This document shows, in pieces, positions 23,015 to 34,408 of a stretch of 64,000 nucleotides of DNA. Every line of letters starts with the position of its first letter. Position 1 is the first letter of the stretch. Source of the DNA: Boothiomyces macroporosus (Eukaryota; Chytridiomycota; Chytridiomycetes; Rhizophydiales; Terramycetaceae); NCBI GenBank assembly GCA_027604185.1, contig JADGKB010000024.1, positions 1-64,000 of the forward strand, written 5' to 3'. The position numbers were made by a program, and so were the translations under genes. Below the pieces are notes generated by a model. It saw only the letters and a program-made list of their open reading frames with translations, made no database searches and was not told the origin of the DNA.

Positions 23015-23555
23015 ATGGTTAGGGAATCACAAGCAGAAAAAGCCGTCAGATTTCTGGAAGAAACGACACCAGAGGAAAGGAAAAACTTTCTAAAGGAAGG
23101 AATAGTTGTAGAAACTGTTGGAGAAAGAGTCTCAAGAGCTCCAAAGTCAGTAGCAGCGAAACAGGGAGAAAAGATTGAGAAGCTGTTTCAAAGGATTGAT
23201 ATCCCAGTTGATTTACCAGCCAATTACAAAGAGGAGGCACAGCCAGGTAACTCCTAATAACATAGATTATGTGCATAATATTCCGGTACAATCTTCGGGA
23301 TCTGGACATGGGGATAATTCAATTTACAGAGTGCTGTTCAAAAAAGATCATTCCAAGGGGAAGCTGATGGATATAGAAGCGGAAATTGTAAGCGGTGATT
23401 AAATATAGCGACAAGAGCAAGAAGATTTCACACAAAAGATTGAACTGAACAAGAAACTGGCTGCTGAACGGACCGCAAAGAAACGGGAAAAGAGACTAAA
23501 GAAAAAGACAAAGCTGTCCAAGAAAGATTTAAAATCATCTCTAGTGGATTCTTGA
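23015..23555 (+). CDS. PRKRIP1: PRKRIP1 homologue (spliceosomal C-complex protein)
   Basis: Exons 23015-23246, 23266-23387 and 23409-23555 encode 166 residues; introns are 19 and 21 nt. The family hallmark runs from VHNIPVQSSGSGHGDNSIYR through a long basic helix (IRQEQEDFTQKIELNKKLA, AERTAKKREKRLKKKTKL), matching human GSSAGAGSGEFHVYR and EEQTAKRRKKRQKLK. Human PRKRIP1 is a long helix seen in catalytic spliceosomes. The stop codon is 6 bp from the convergent stop of the hydrolase gene. Confidence 0.85.
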
Positions 23556-23561
23556 TGTAAT

Positions 23562-24311
23562 TTAATGAATAATTTCTAATATCTTTTTCAATGTCTTTTC
23601 TACATGTGTCCATTCTTTGGATGTTGACAGTCGATGGTCGCCATCGATTAGCTGGACGTGAACATTTCCTATTAAATTTTGCGCGAGAGTTTCAGAGTCG
23701 CTGTAGGGAACATCGGTATCGTGTAATCCATGAATTAGCTCTACATGGCAGTCGCCAACTGGATAGTTCTGAATAGTCAGCGATAAAGAATCTTCAAGTA
23801 GCTTGTATGAATACTCGTATGGCTCTTTAGAGTACTTTGATGGCTTTCTGAATACCCCTGACTGTTTAATCTCCTCTAATTGGCTGTCTGTTAGTGAGTC
23901 CAAAATGCGCCTAGTAAACAAATATGCAGAGCCAAGGCCTACAAATCCTTTACATCTGTTTTCAAGAAACAAATCATTTGCAGCAAGTAAGCCGATCCAA
24001 GTTCCCATACTACTTGCTACAATGTAAACATTCTGTTGAGGTTGAATCGAATCGAATATTGCCTTGGTATCGTCTACCCAGCGCTGAAGCGTGGCATCTT
24101 TTAAATTCCCGATGCTCTTACCATGTCCATAGTGGTCGTAAAGAACCAAGTTGATTTTCTCCATGGAAGACAGAGTTATCAGGTTTTTTGCTTTGATTGA
24201 GTTTTCAAAAGTAGAATTATACCCCGGGATATAAACCAAAGTCTTGTTTGAGAATCGGTTAAACGTCTGGATTGAAATTCCTTGAAGCACTGGCGGAAGT
24301 TTTTGAAGCAT
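23562..24311 (-). CDS. ABHD10-like alpha/beta hydrolase
   Basis: A single exon of 249 residues. The fold shows LVYIPGYNS (oxyanion strand), LYDHYGHGKS, the nucleophile elbow VASSMGTW, the acid in HGLHDTDVP and the histidine in DGDHRLS. These match ABHD10, a mitochondrial depalmitoylating and acyl-glucuronide hydrolase. The elbow has Ala in place of the usual first Gly of GxSxG. No clear presequence is present, so cellular location is open. Confidence 0.8.
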   Translation of the reverse strand: MLQKLPPVLQGISIQTFNRFSNKTLVYIPGYNSTFENSIKAKNLITLSSMEKINLVLYDHYGHGKSIGNLKDATLQRWVDDTKAIFDSIQPQQNVYIVASSMGTWIGLLAANDLFLENRCKGFVGLGSAYLFTRRILDSLTDSQLEEIKQSGVFRKPSKYSKEPYEYSYKLLEDSLSLTIQNYPVGDCHVELIHGLHDTDVPYSDSETLAQNLIGNVHVQLIDGDHRLSTSKEWTHVEKTLKKILEIIH

Positions 24312-24339
24312 ACTTTTCGCGTCCTTTCAGTTGTCAAAA
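24312..24339. promoter_or_regulatory. 28-bp bidirectional spacer with TTTTCGCGTC
   Basis: Spacer between the hydrolase and the LRR-IQ gene. It contains TTTTCGCGTC, which also lies directly in front of the NPHP4 start codon. The core TTTCGCG resembles E2F and yeast SBF/MBF sites. The regulatory role is inferred. Confidence 0.4.
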
Positions 24340-27300
24340 ATGGAAGATGAAAACCAAATTGGAGATACTGGACAAGATAATACTTTGGACAGTGTAGAAA
24401 ATAAGAGTGCTTCCGCTGAAATTGATGCTGGGATGGACGCGGATCCAATTAAGCAGGAAATTGAAAAAGAGCTGAATTCAATAGTGGAGCAAGAGATTAA
24501 TCAGTCGGAAATAGGCGAAGAGCTGTCTGTGGAAGATCTGATTGATAAATTTAATCAAATCAACCAGTCCGGGATTGTCAAAGAAGAGGATATCCCAGAT
24601 ATCCCAATTCAAGTAATATTTCTTAATGAAGGCCCTGAGTTCTTGGAACGACTTGGTTGACCATATTTCTCATCAGACAAAGCCAAATGAGTTTGCTTTA
24701 GAAGAAAGTCAAGAGAACGACTATGAGGAAGCAAGGGATACATCAGGATTGGAGAAATCAAATAAAGCAAACAAGAGTGAATTCACAGTAATATCCTTTT
24801 TAAATTTTAGTCGGAAAATGAGCGGAATGTGGTAGAAGAGAAATCCAATATTTCTAAATCAAGTACCAAGGACCGTAGGGATGACATCTTGAAGAGAAAC
24901 AACGAGTTCAATACAGTTTCCGGTAAAAAGCTACTACTAGAATCAAAAGCTACGAAATTAGCAGTAAGTACTGATGTGCAAGTTGACAGGCAAGCAGGAA
25001 CGCACTCTCGTTCCAAAACCGATTCAGAATTACAGATGAATTTGGATTATAAAGACGGTAAAGGAGAATCGAATGCGAGCTTAACCAAGACTTTGTCAAA
25101 GGATTTGTCTTTTCATTCAAGATGTCAGTCCACAACATCTTTAAAATCCTTTAGGAAAAAATCACTGAAAACACCATTACTAGAGGAAAGTATAGAGATT
25201 GACAGAGCAGCTTATCTGCCGAAAATCATATCAGAAAAGGTTGTCGATGAGAGTGAAGTGGAAGAAAACGCTGGTGAGCATCCAAAGGAAGCCGGTTCTG
25301 CTTTGGATATCAAACAAGGTGGCGAGGAACTTACTATTGAACAACCCAAAAAGTTTGGAATAACTTCACCGAATAGTAATTTATTTTCCAATGTCGGGAC
25401 ACCAAATGATGGAACAGATAGGAAAGGACTAACTACTCCTGGCAAACCCAAGGTTCAATTCACTGAGAATATCACACAAAAGGAGGATAATGTCTCCCAG
25501 GATGTGTTGGATAAACGATCTGCTGCCTCCAGTGCAAAAAGCAGAGTCACTCCGAAAAGTGCAAATACTAGCGAAAGTGGAAAAAGTGTAGATTCAGACT
25601 TGTTAGATAGATTAGGAGATGAATTTGATAATGATATTTTCACAGATTACATCGATACAAGCAAAAGCGCCAAGTCCAAAGGGCAGGTTCGAAAAGGATT
25701 TGTTAAAGTTCAACCAGCAACACAACCACAAGAAACAGTACGGGATTTGAAACTTAAAGGAATTAAATTGAGTACAAATCAATCCTCAAGATCGGCTTCT
25801 CCCAACAAGGAAGAGACTACTGTGCAAGAAGAACCTGTCATTGTTGAATCCATCCCCCAGAAACGATTTTCAATTGAGCTCACTGATAATTCCGCGATGC
25901 TTGACAATATATCTATGGAGTTGAAAGAAAGACTGAAGGAATTTGAACTAAAACAGCATCAAGAGGAAGAAATTTTGAAACATTTAAACAAATTAAAAAG
26001 TGAAAGCGATTTTAGCTACAGATTTACAAAAGCGAATAAATATCAAAAAGATATTCTGCAAGGCGATGTTAGTATTCCAGCAACAATTCCAGTTAGACCA
26101 TTTAGCACAGTTCCATTCTATTCCGAAGAGGCAGAAAGACCTAGAATTTCTCATCGAGCATACTCTGATACTGAAATCGAGGCAAGACCATCGAAATTCG
26201 AAAAAAAGACTCTGGACTTGGGACATTTAGAAGACGCAAAATTTAAAGTACTAAATGCGATAGTAAACAAATTACAGACCGAATTAGATATTCTGAAAGA
26301 TAGAATTAAAAAACAGCAAGATTATCAAAATAGTAAAAATTTCCAGTTGGAATCAATCAAATCCTCCAAATCGATAAAAAATAGAGATTTGAGGGAACTA
26401 AGGATAGAGATGCCGTTATTGCAGGAAAAGAAAAGAGCTCTAATTCAGTATCTACAGGAAGAGTTTCGAATGCAATTTTCCAAAGAAAGGCTTCGCAATA
26501 ACCACCTCTTGGCTACGGCATATGAATATAGACAAAAATTCATCAGGAGAAATGCCGCTTTAGAAAGACACTGGGAAGATAATGTGGCATTAAAAGATGA
26601 TGTGCTGAAAAATTTGAAAGGGGTGCAGGGGTTGAGAGATGAAGTAATGGTGGAGGTAAATAAAGCCCAAGACGATGTTGATTTCCTCAAAGCAGCTTTT
26701 GAAAAGCTCAATACGGAAGTGAACTTTAAAAGAGGTGAAAAGAAGCAAATGATAAAGAAAAGAATGGTGGCAGATAACTCGGTGCATATCAAAGAATTGG
26801 AGCTGCTCGAAGTCGCACTGGAACGAAGAAGAGCCAACGGAGGAGCAGCTAAATCCATCAAAGAATTGGATAGTGTAGATCTTGAAGATTTTAATCTAAC
26901 TAGGGTAATTTCTACTAACTCAGCTTCCTCTTGCACAGCTAGATTCGAAAAAAGTGAAATTCGTCAATGTAGCCAAGAATCAGTTGGTGCATTTGAACGC
27001 ATTAGGGGCTTTTTCTGAATTGGAAGCAATTGTATCTGATGTAAGTATTTGTTTATATAGTTCAACCAACTGAAACAAGTAAATTTCAAGGACATGGCAC
27101 ATTTGAAAGCGCTCTCGGTTGCTTCAAACAATTTGACAAATCTAGAAGTAAAACAAATTAACAACAGGGGCTGAGTAGTCGCTTGCACTATCTAAATGCA
27201 AGTGCAAACAAGTTGACTACGCTCAAAGGATTAGAAGGTGCACCAAACATCCGTATTTTAATAATAAGCAGTTCAAAAATTAAGGATATGGCATCAATCA

Positions 27301-30061
27301 AATACCTGAAAAATTTGCTTTATTTGGATCTATCAAACTCTCAATTATCAGAAGATTCTGTAATTCAGCTGTCATCTTGCAATCTGCTACAATGCTTGGA
27401 GGCAGGCAATAACCACTTCCGCATGATTCCAGATATTCCAAATTTTGCCTTGAATGAGTTGCATCTCACTAAAAACATCATACAGCAAGTTAACAGAATG
27501 TCGTGGCTATTCAATTTAAGAGTACTCAATTTATATGATAATCAAATATCGGACATCTCGCCGTTGGCAACAATACCGTTTCTTAGAGAGCTGTATCTTG
27601 GGCACAATGTCATAAAAGGTATCCAAGAACTGATTAGACATTAAAAACGTATATCATATTGGTGTATGCCAGAATTTGGAGATATTAGATTTGACTGGTA
27701 ATCCTGTAATGTATGATCATTCATTTCCTGTCACTGTAGGAATGCTGTTTCCCAATATCAGAGTAAATACAATCTAAAACAGACTCTGAATAATACTCAA
27801 ATCAATTTAAATCAACATAAAACAAAAAGAATCCACACATTATTTAACGTCTTTGCTGCAATCAACTTCTACAAGGAGGTTAAAACTCAGTTAGCATACT
27901 TTATTGAAGACCCGAAAGAGTAGGTGAGCACTAAAATAGTGACACATCTGAGATGATGAAAATATGGAAAGACTTTGCCGCTTCCAAAGACAAAATGATT
28001 AGGAATTACATGGGACCTTATTTTTCACCATACTTGAAATATCTAACTAGTAAATCAGTTGGTTCAAAGTTTGACCCAATGTCAAATTTGGCTGCCCAAG
28101 AACGACGTCTATTTTGGTTATCCGATGCAATTACAGATATTCTTAAAGATACGGAAATAATGCCATATCCTACATTGTATTTTTTATTAATTTTAGCGAT
28201 GGATCAATAATTTACTACCTTCATCAGTTGGATTTTAAGATAAAAAACTATAAGGTTACCTACATTCAGGCTTTATGGAGAATGAAAATGCAAATCAAGA
28301 AATACTTGGTGCTCAAGGAGAGTAATTAAATTCTAATAGCCAGAAGTCCTGAAAATTCAAAGACGTTTGCGAAGCTATTTTGCTTGTATCGAACCAAGAA
28401 GGCTATTACGAAAGCTCAAGAAAGAAAAACTAGAATTTGATGCTGCAGTTATGATCCAAAAGAACTGGAAAAGTATTTTCTACTAATTGAAGGATATATT
28501 CTTAGAGGAAAGTTGGAAGAAATGCGAGTTGAACACAAAAAGGAGTTGGAAGAGCTAGCAATTACAGTAGTCCGGCCAGTTCCGGTGTCAGAACAAGATC
28601 ATGAGCATTCTTTAATGGAGAAGGACATGGCAGATATTGATAAATGGTTGGCAGAGGAAGACGAACTAAAGTTTGATAAGAAAATGAAAAAGTACCTGGA
28701 AAACGAAGCCCTTATGCACTATCCTGGAATGAAGAAGAGGAAACCTCCTAAAAAAGATAGAAAGAGGTATAGATCTTCGAGTAGAGCGTCATCTTCTCAT
28801 GTGGTGCTTGATAAAATTGTAGTTGTAACTGCAGAAGGCGAGGAACAAGATTCGGAAGAAGAAAGAATAGTGGATCTAGAGTATGACTTGGATGAAAAAG
28901 ACACTAGCTCTGGATCTGAGACTGGTTCAGAGCCACCTAGTCCTCCAATGATTGATTTGCACCATACAATCCAGTTGGCTAAAGAAAGAAATGATATAAT
29001 GATCAATTTAAATCGCCAAGTACTTGAGAGTTAATTTAGTTCAACAAATTAGTAAACAATTTGCCACCAACGGGCCATTTGGCTAATAATGATCCAATGG
29101 TACCACAAACACCACTCAAAACTACAAACGGAAGAATTGGTGAGTCCCGAAATGGCGATTTGGGATTCTATAATGACTTTCCTCCACTCAAAACTACAGC
29201 TGGAAGAGCTGGCGAAGCTCTGCACGGTGAATCTCGAATGGCGGAATCTCGAATGGCGGAATCTCGCCTTGGTAACTCTAGAGTTGGTGAAACTGGTCTG
29301 CCCAATGATTTTCAATCCACAGTTGGTGATGGTAAAGCTGTAGCATCTGAAACGATGCTTAATAGCAACCTTTTGACTGGTCTAAAAGATCAATTTGAGA
29401 GTAGAGCAAACGGCTCAACAGTCCTAGATGCCACAAGTTTTGATTCTGCAAGTAGGTACACTGATGCAATCAGAGATAAAGACGAGCTGCAATGGTAAAT
29501 ACTATGTTAAATTAGGGCACAATATGGACGAAAACCTCCTTTGGTAAAGCCTTTTGGGGAGAAACAGCCTATATTACCTATCCTAACTGGAAATGTCCAG
29601 CAGACTCCCAAACCTCCTAAGGAGCACAAAATGATATTTGAGTGGGATATTCATCCAGGAAATGTTGCAACAAAACTAATTGTAACTTGAATTAATCCTA
29701 GCCAACAGAGAGGGGCGAATCTATTCTGCAACAGCCAGCCCCAATTCAGTACACTGGGACTGGCGCATTTCCAGCACAAAGAAATTATATCAGCACAGTA
29801 ATACTAACTAACGTAAAGGAGCCCCAATTTAAACCGCCTGTTACACTACTTATTAATAACTATGTTGTATCTAAAATATTGAGACCTAAAGCGCCAAATG
29901 TGGATCCAAATACAATCCATAGATTAGAACCACGTCAAAGAACTAAAAAAGGCCAGTATGAAACCATGCTTGACCTGATTCCTTCACAAATTGTTCCTCC
30001 CGCGTACGGTTCGTACGAACTTCCCAAACCTGGACCATTGCCATCAATAGCAAAGAAATAA
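24340..30061 (+). CDS. Large coiled-coil, leucine-rich-repeat and IQ-motif protein (LRRIQ-like)
   Basis: Sixteen exons: 24340-24612, 24632-24787, 24811-26904, 26924-27040, 27061-27147, 27168-27618, 27638-27762, 27783-27919, 27940-28176, 28197-28321, 28344-28472, 28493-29019, 29040-29494, 29516-29681, 29702-29797 and 29819-30061. They join to 1805 residues without a frame break; the introns are 19-23 nt. Order: acidic disordered region, long coiled coil (about 500-830), about ten leucine-rich repeats (VKFVNVAKNQLVHLNAL to LDLTGNPVMYDH), a helical region, two IQ motifs (IQRRLRSYFA and IQKNWKRYILRGK) that should bind calmodulin, an acidic stretch and a disordered tail. It resembles LRRIQ/ciliary LRR proteins, but no exact orthologue is claimed. 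The 21-nt intron at 29798 has no stop and may be retained. Confidence 0.8.
29229..29266 (+). repeat. 15-bp tandem repeat within the LRR-IQ gene
   Basis: About 2.5 copies of GAATCTCGAATGGCG, encoding repeated ESRMA units. It lies in the disordered C-terminal region. Confidence 0.9.
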
Positions 30062-30371
30062 AGCTATAGCCAATTGCATTATCAGTTCTTCGGCTTTTCA
30101 GTAACTTTTGTGTTTTTTTTTGTTGTGAAACGTTGCACTGAACTGAGCAAGGAAACCAAAATCTTTCCAGGTCCATTCGCCTCCTTTCCGGATGGAGTGT
30201 GAAATATACATCCACAAATCCAACTCTACTGATTTGTGGATGTATATAGCAGCCTCATCAATCCATTGAAAGGTCCCACGAATGGAAGCCCCTTGAAATT
30301 ATGTTCCATTTTCTGATGTGGCGGCAATATAAAAGGAGCCAGTGGCCTCATTCAGCTGTTAAATTTATACA
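30062..30371. other. 310-bp intergenic region
   Basis: Between two genes on the + strand. It holds a T-tract near 30115, a perfect 17-bp inverted repeat at 30204-30247 and A/T-rich promoter-like DNA. No coding region was recognised. Confidence 0.6.
30204..30247. repeat. Perfect 17-bp inverted repeat with a 10-nt loop
   Basis: The arms 30204-30220 (ATATACATCCACAAATC) and 30231-30247 are exact reverse complements, separated by CAACTCTACT. The hairpin lies 125 bp before the start of the four-helix membrane protein. It could be a dimer-binding operator, an RNA stem at the 3' end of the upstream transcript, or a small-RNA hairpin. Confidence 0.85.
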
Positions 30372-31125
30372 ATGATAGACTTTGAAGACCTTTTGCACTA
30401 TGGAAACGTTACTCTGCGCATATTAAAGAGAGACCCTTACTCTTGCTTTTTAATGTTGGTTTCGCTTTTCTGTTTCTCATTCAACATTGTCTCAATTTCT
30501 GGAAGTTGGGTGGAATATTTCCAGTATGATCCAAAATTGTAATTCGCCATTAATAGTAGGAACAAAACCAGTTATTACAAAATGGGACTGTTCAATTCGG
30601 CAACTAACGAACATTGGTATTCCTATCCACATGACCTGTGTGTCTTGAATGCTGAAGGTGATAGTGATAAAACTGAAGTTTGCGATGCTCGTATGGCTAA
30701 TGGTATTTTACTTGTATTTTCTGTATTCTTTTCCCTGTTCGCTTTCCTTCTCTTGGGGTTGATTGTTTCCAGAACTCTTTTGGATTTCAGAGCGAAGCAG
30801 GCAAAGAAACTTTCCATTGGTTTCTTTGGACTGAATGGTAATGATTGTTTCTAACGCAGCCGTAATTAACTTGGTGTGTATGTCTGTAGGTATTGGTGTA
30901 TTTGGAGGAATTATTTTCCCTCATGTTGGAAGTGCCATATATGGAGTTGGATTCAAATTCGCAATCGTTTCTCTGATATTTAATACCGCATTGGCTGTCG
31001 CAACATACTTTTTGGTAGATTTTCAAGGTGACGTTGCAACACTCCCACGATTTGGAAGTGTTGGCAGAACTGCCAGAAGAGAGAACGCAGAACAGGTTCA
31101 AGACAAGGGGGACAGCTACTTTTAA
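30372..31125 (+). CDS. Four-helix membrane protein (claudin/SUR7-like topology)
   Basis: Exons 30372-30538, 30560-30837 and 30860-31125 encode 236 residues; introns are 21 and 22 nt. Four hydrophobic spans are visible: CFLMLVSLFCFSFNIVSIS near residue 20, ILLVFSVFFSLFAFLLLGLI, AVINLVCMSVGIGVFGGII and KFAIVSLIFNTALAVATYFL. A first extracellular loop of about 65 residues starts GSWVEYFQYD and includes two cysteines. The layout recalls SUR7/PalI and claudin-like proteins of the plasma membrane, but no signature proves the family. The C-terminal tail is charged. Confidence 0.75.
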
Positions 31126-31201
31126 ATAAATTTATAGATTTTATTGATTCAAGGTCGATTTCAATTAGTTTTACTTTGATGAAGTTGGAATTTATTAACA
31201 G

Positions 31202-31935
31202 TTAAAGTGCTTTCTTGTTCCTAGCGCAGCTAGTATTTTCATCTAACGAAGGAGCAACGTGTGGGAAAGACATTTTCTCTTTCAAGTCTTCAATGTACTC
31301 ATTTTTGACCCCTTTGGTAGAATAAAAGACACACTTGCCTGACTGTCTAGCAGCCCCTGTCTTTTCGCAGAATGTCTTGCAGTAGTCGTAAGGAGGCGAG
31401 TACAAGTGCAAAGAAACAGAAGGCCTATTGGTAGGATTTGTGACACGGTGCAAACCAATCTTATCTACCATTAACAAAGAGCTTACCGTGCATATAAGTA
31501 ACTTGATTTTCATAGAACAAGGATTCTCTTGAAGGAGTTAGGTTTTTAGGAGGTGCAGACAAATCAGAGTTTTCAGGCCAGTTGTAGAGCGACTCCAACA
31601 GCTCTCCGTCCAGCACTTTGAGAACACAGTGACTGTTTGAGTGGTCGTGAATAGGGCTAGTGTCAGTTAAAAAACTACCTTGAAGCGCCAGCATCCCAGC
31701 ACAGGATCATCAAATTGAATTTACCGTTTCCGTCATCAACCAAGTTGCGTGTGTAGCGATTGTGATCGACCAAAGCATACTTTTTCCAGTCATTGCAGTT
31801 TGACTGGTAGCTGGCCATTAAGCGTTGGATTTTTGGCACGTCGGCGTCCTCAAGACCGTATTCACCCATTTCTTTATTAATAAGGGTAACTAGTTCTTCG
31901 AGAGACTTTGGAGCAGGTTCAGTTTCAGCGTTCAT
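31202..31935 (-). CDS. CDO1: Cysteine dioxygenase
   Basis: Exons (transcript order) 31935-31679, 31656-31487 and 31464-31202 encode 229 residues; both introns are 22 nt. The enzyme oxidises L-cysteine to cysteine sulfinate with O2 and non-heme iron. The metal ligands appear in [10 protein letters not shown] and in IGLHRV. The cross-linked Cys-Tyr cofactor residues are both present (Cys of SHCVLK, Tyr of HLYSPPYD). The final 25 residues extend a little beyond the usual C-terminus. It suggests taurine or sulfite metabolism from cysteine. Confidence 0.95.
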
Positions 31936-32158
31936 ATTAAAGAAATAGTCAACTGATTTTCAGAATGTTATAAAAAGTGGCTGCAGGCGAATCTGATTGG
32001 TTGATTTTCGTGGGGTAGGTGCGGATGACCATGCGTTACTCAACTAATTGGACCCAAATCGTCATGATGGCTCACAGGGATTTCAATATCCACCAGAAAA
32101 ACTCAAGCATAATCGACTAAATCTAAACCGTATAACAAAGCAATTTATTTCATTAAAA

Positions 32159-34367
32159 TTATTCAAAACCCATATTAATCCTATACTCTCTCATTTCTTC
32201 CGCTGTAAGGTCTTCCATCTTCTCATTTGAGCTCATAAACATTGATTCTCGCATTTTTACCTTTGGATCCATCATGTCTGTCTTAGAAATTCTTACCTTT
32301 AATATTTGGAGTTGGGATTTCATCAAAAATGTTATCTGGATTTATATTTTCCTGTCGAGACAAGTGTGCCTTTAAATATGGCGTTTGGGCCCATTTTGGC
32401 ACTTTTTGTTTCTTTGGTGTTTCCAAGTCCTCATCAGAATCTTCCTCCGAGCTTTGTTAGAACGAGAATACCTAGGTATATCTGGCAATTCACCTTTAGG
32501 ATCTACAATTGTTGGATTTACTTCTTTTTCTTGGGGTTTTGGGGGAAGAGCTGGTTTCAGTTTGCTGGTAGGCTGTTTTGATTTATCCCAATATAACGGC
32601 AGTTTCTTGTTAGAGAAAATCTTACTGGCTTTTCTTTAGGCACTGCAATACTGCTCACTAGAGGCTTGGAAGTCAGCAAGGGTGGGCCGATTTTCTTTTT
32701 TAATAGCTCATCTAGTTTTGACTTTTCCATTGGCTTCTTGATATGCAAGTCTTCTGCCTTTGGCAATTCCAGTGGCCTCCTGATTATTGGTTTCTTTTCC
32801 TCTTCTTTTTTCTGCAAAAGCCTTAGTCTTTGTTCTTTCTGCTGTTGTTTTTTCAACTTTTCTTCTGCTTCCTAATATGAGTAATTGGTTACCCTTTTCG
32901 CAGCTAAAGCAGCTTGCTGTAACGCCTTGACTGGTGGAGGCTTTGGTTTAGCAATTGTTTTCGGCTGTTGGGTGATAAACGTGCTGATACCGCTTTTAGC
33001 CTCAACAAGTATAGGTTCTTTAGTTGGTAAGAAGGTCGATGCATTGCCTTTGTATATATTTCCGCCCACTTTAATTGGCAGCTCCAATTTTCGAATAGGT
33101 GGTGCAACTTTGGGAGTAGGATCACTTTTAGAAGTGTCTTTTGCGTGGGACTTTTCCAAAGTTTGCTCATAAAACGACAGTCTAGTTTCCTTTGAAATAT
33201 TATTCGCGCTGGAAAAGTCGATGCTCATGTCGGCATCCAGAATCATATCATCATCACTTATATTAGTATCTATGGAAGTATGGTTTTTTGGTGCTATTGG
33301 GGAGAGCGAGTTAAATATAGGCCTAGAAATATTATCATCGATAATCATAGAGTCTCTAGTAATACTTTTGGTCGAATCATCAGTCTTTTCAGGAAAATCT
33401 GTTATTGGCTTTTCCACTGATATTGGAGGATCAACTTTTAATATTGGCTCCTCTTGTTCGTTCCTTGTGTTTTCCTGTGGTTTGATTGGCCGTTCTGTCA
33501 GCGGTTGTACATTTTGTGTTTGAATTGGGGCTTTTGCCGCAGCAAGAGGGAGCGTCAATGGTAGCTGTTCAGTATTCTGTACTGGATTGATTTGCTCCAT
33601 TGGCTTATTCAGTTTTGCTAGATTTCTTTTTGCAGCCAAATCCTTGCGGATCTGTGCTAGTGATAATCCGTCTTGGTCCAACTTTGGTTTTGTTTCCTTT
33701 ATTGGCGAACTTTTAGGATTCTTGGAATCTTCTTTTGTTTGATTTCCAGAACCATTCGATTCGATGATTTCTATTGAAGTATTTTTTGAATTCATATGGG
33801 AATGTGAGCCAATCTCTGTTGCAGCTCTATCAGATGTTGATGATAATTTTGTTGGTTGATTAGGGGCCACACTTGCTTTTGGCTTGAGTATTTGGCTTAA
33901 ATCTGTCGATGATTTGAGAATATTGCTAATATCTACCTCTCTCGAATCTTTAAGAATGACTGATTCATTAAAGGACATTTCAACATCCGAAGCGGGTTGG
34001 TCAACGATAGAAATATCCTTAAATCTTTTCTGATTCCTGTCGTTGTCTATTTCATCCAATTTCCTCTTCTGATCGTGCAAATCTTCATTATATTTCCCTA
34101 ATCCCGCATCGATTGAAATCGTCGATGAACGCATCAACTTTGGAACTGTCCGGTTAAACTTTGTGCGATCGTTTGCTTTGGTTAATTCTGGTTCCTTTTG
34201 TGACTTTTCTACAACATTTTCTGTGGTTATTTGATCTCTTTGTCTATATTAGTGATTAAAAACTTTTCGTTCAGCCATAGTAGTTCTTTCTCCAAGGCGA
34301 TGGCAAATTGATAGGCGCCCATACTTATCAGGTTGTTTATTGTTGTTGCAGTGTCTTGAAAAGTCAT
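32159..34367 (-). CDS. INCENP: Inner centromere protein INCENP/Sli15
   Basis: Exons (transcript order) 34367-34264, 34243-32893, 32871-32626, 32605-32472, 32451-32297 and 32277-32159 encode 702 residues; introns are 20, 21, 20, 20 and 19 nt. The short N-terminal helix (ALEKELLWLNEK) fits the CEN domain that binds survivin and borealin. A long disordered middle is followed by a basic helix (EAEEKLKKQQQKEQRLRLL). The IN-box is clear: ELPDIPSSEEDSDED, VPKWAQTPYLKAHLSRQ and INPDNIFDEIP, which wraps and activates Aurora B. It is the scaffold of the chromosomal passenger complex. An extra 30-residue helix (SSNEKMEDLTAEEMREYR) follows the IN-box. Confidence 0.9.
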
Positions 34368-34408
34368 CTCAAGATTAGTCAAAAAATCAAAACTGGAAAA
34401 ACAATTTA

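Noticed and set aside
31936..32158. Possible C/D-box snoRNA near ATGATGG at 32063
   Set aside because: No matching D box and terminal stem at a proper distance.
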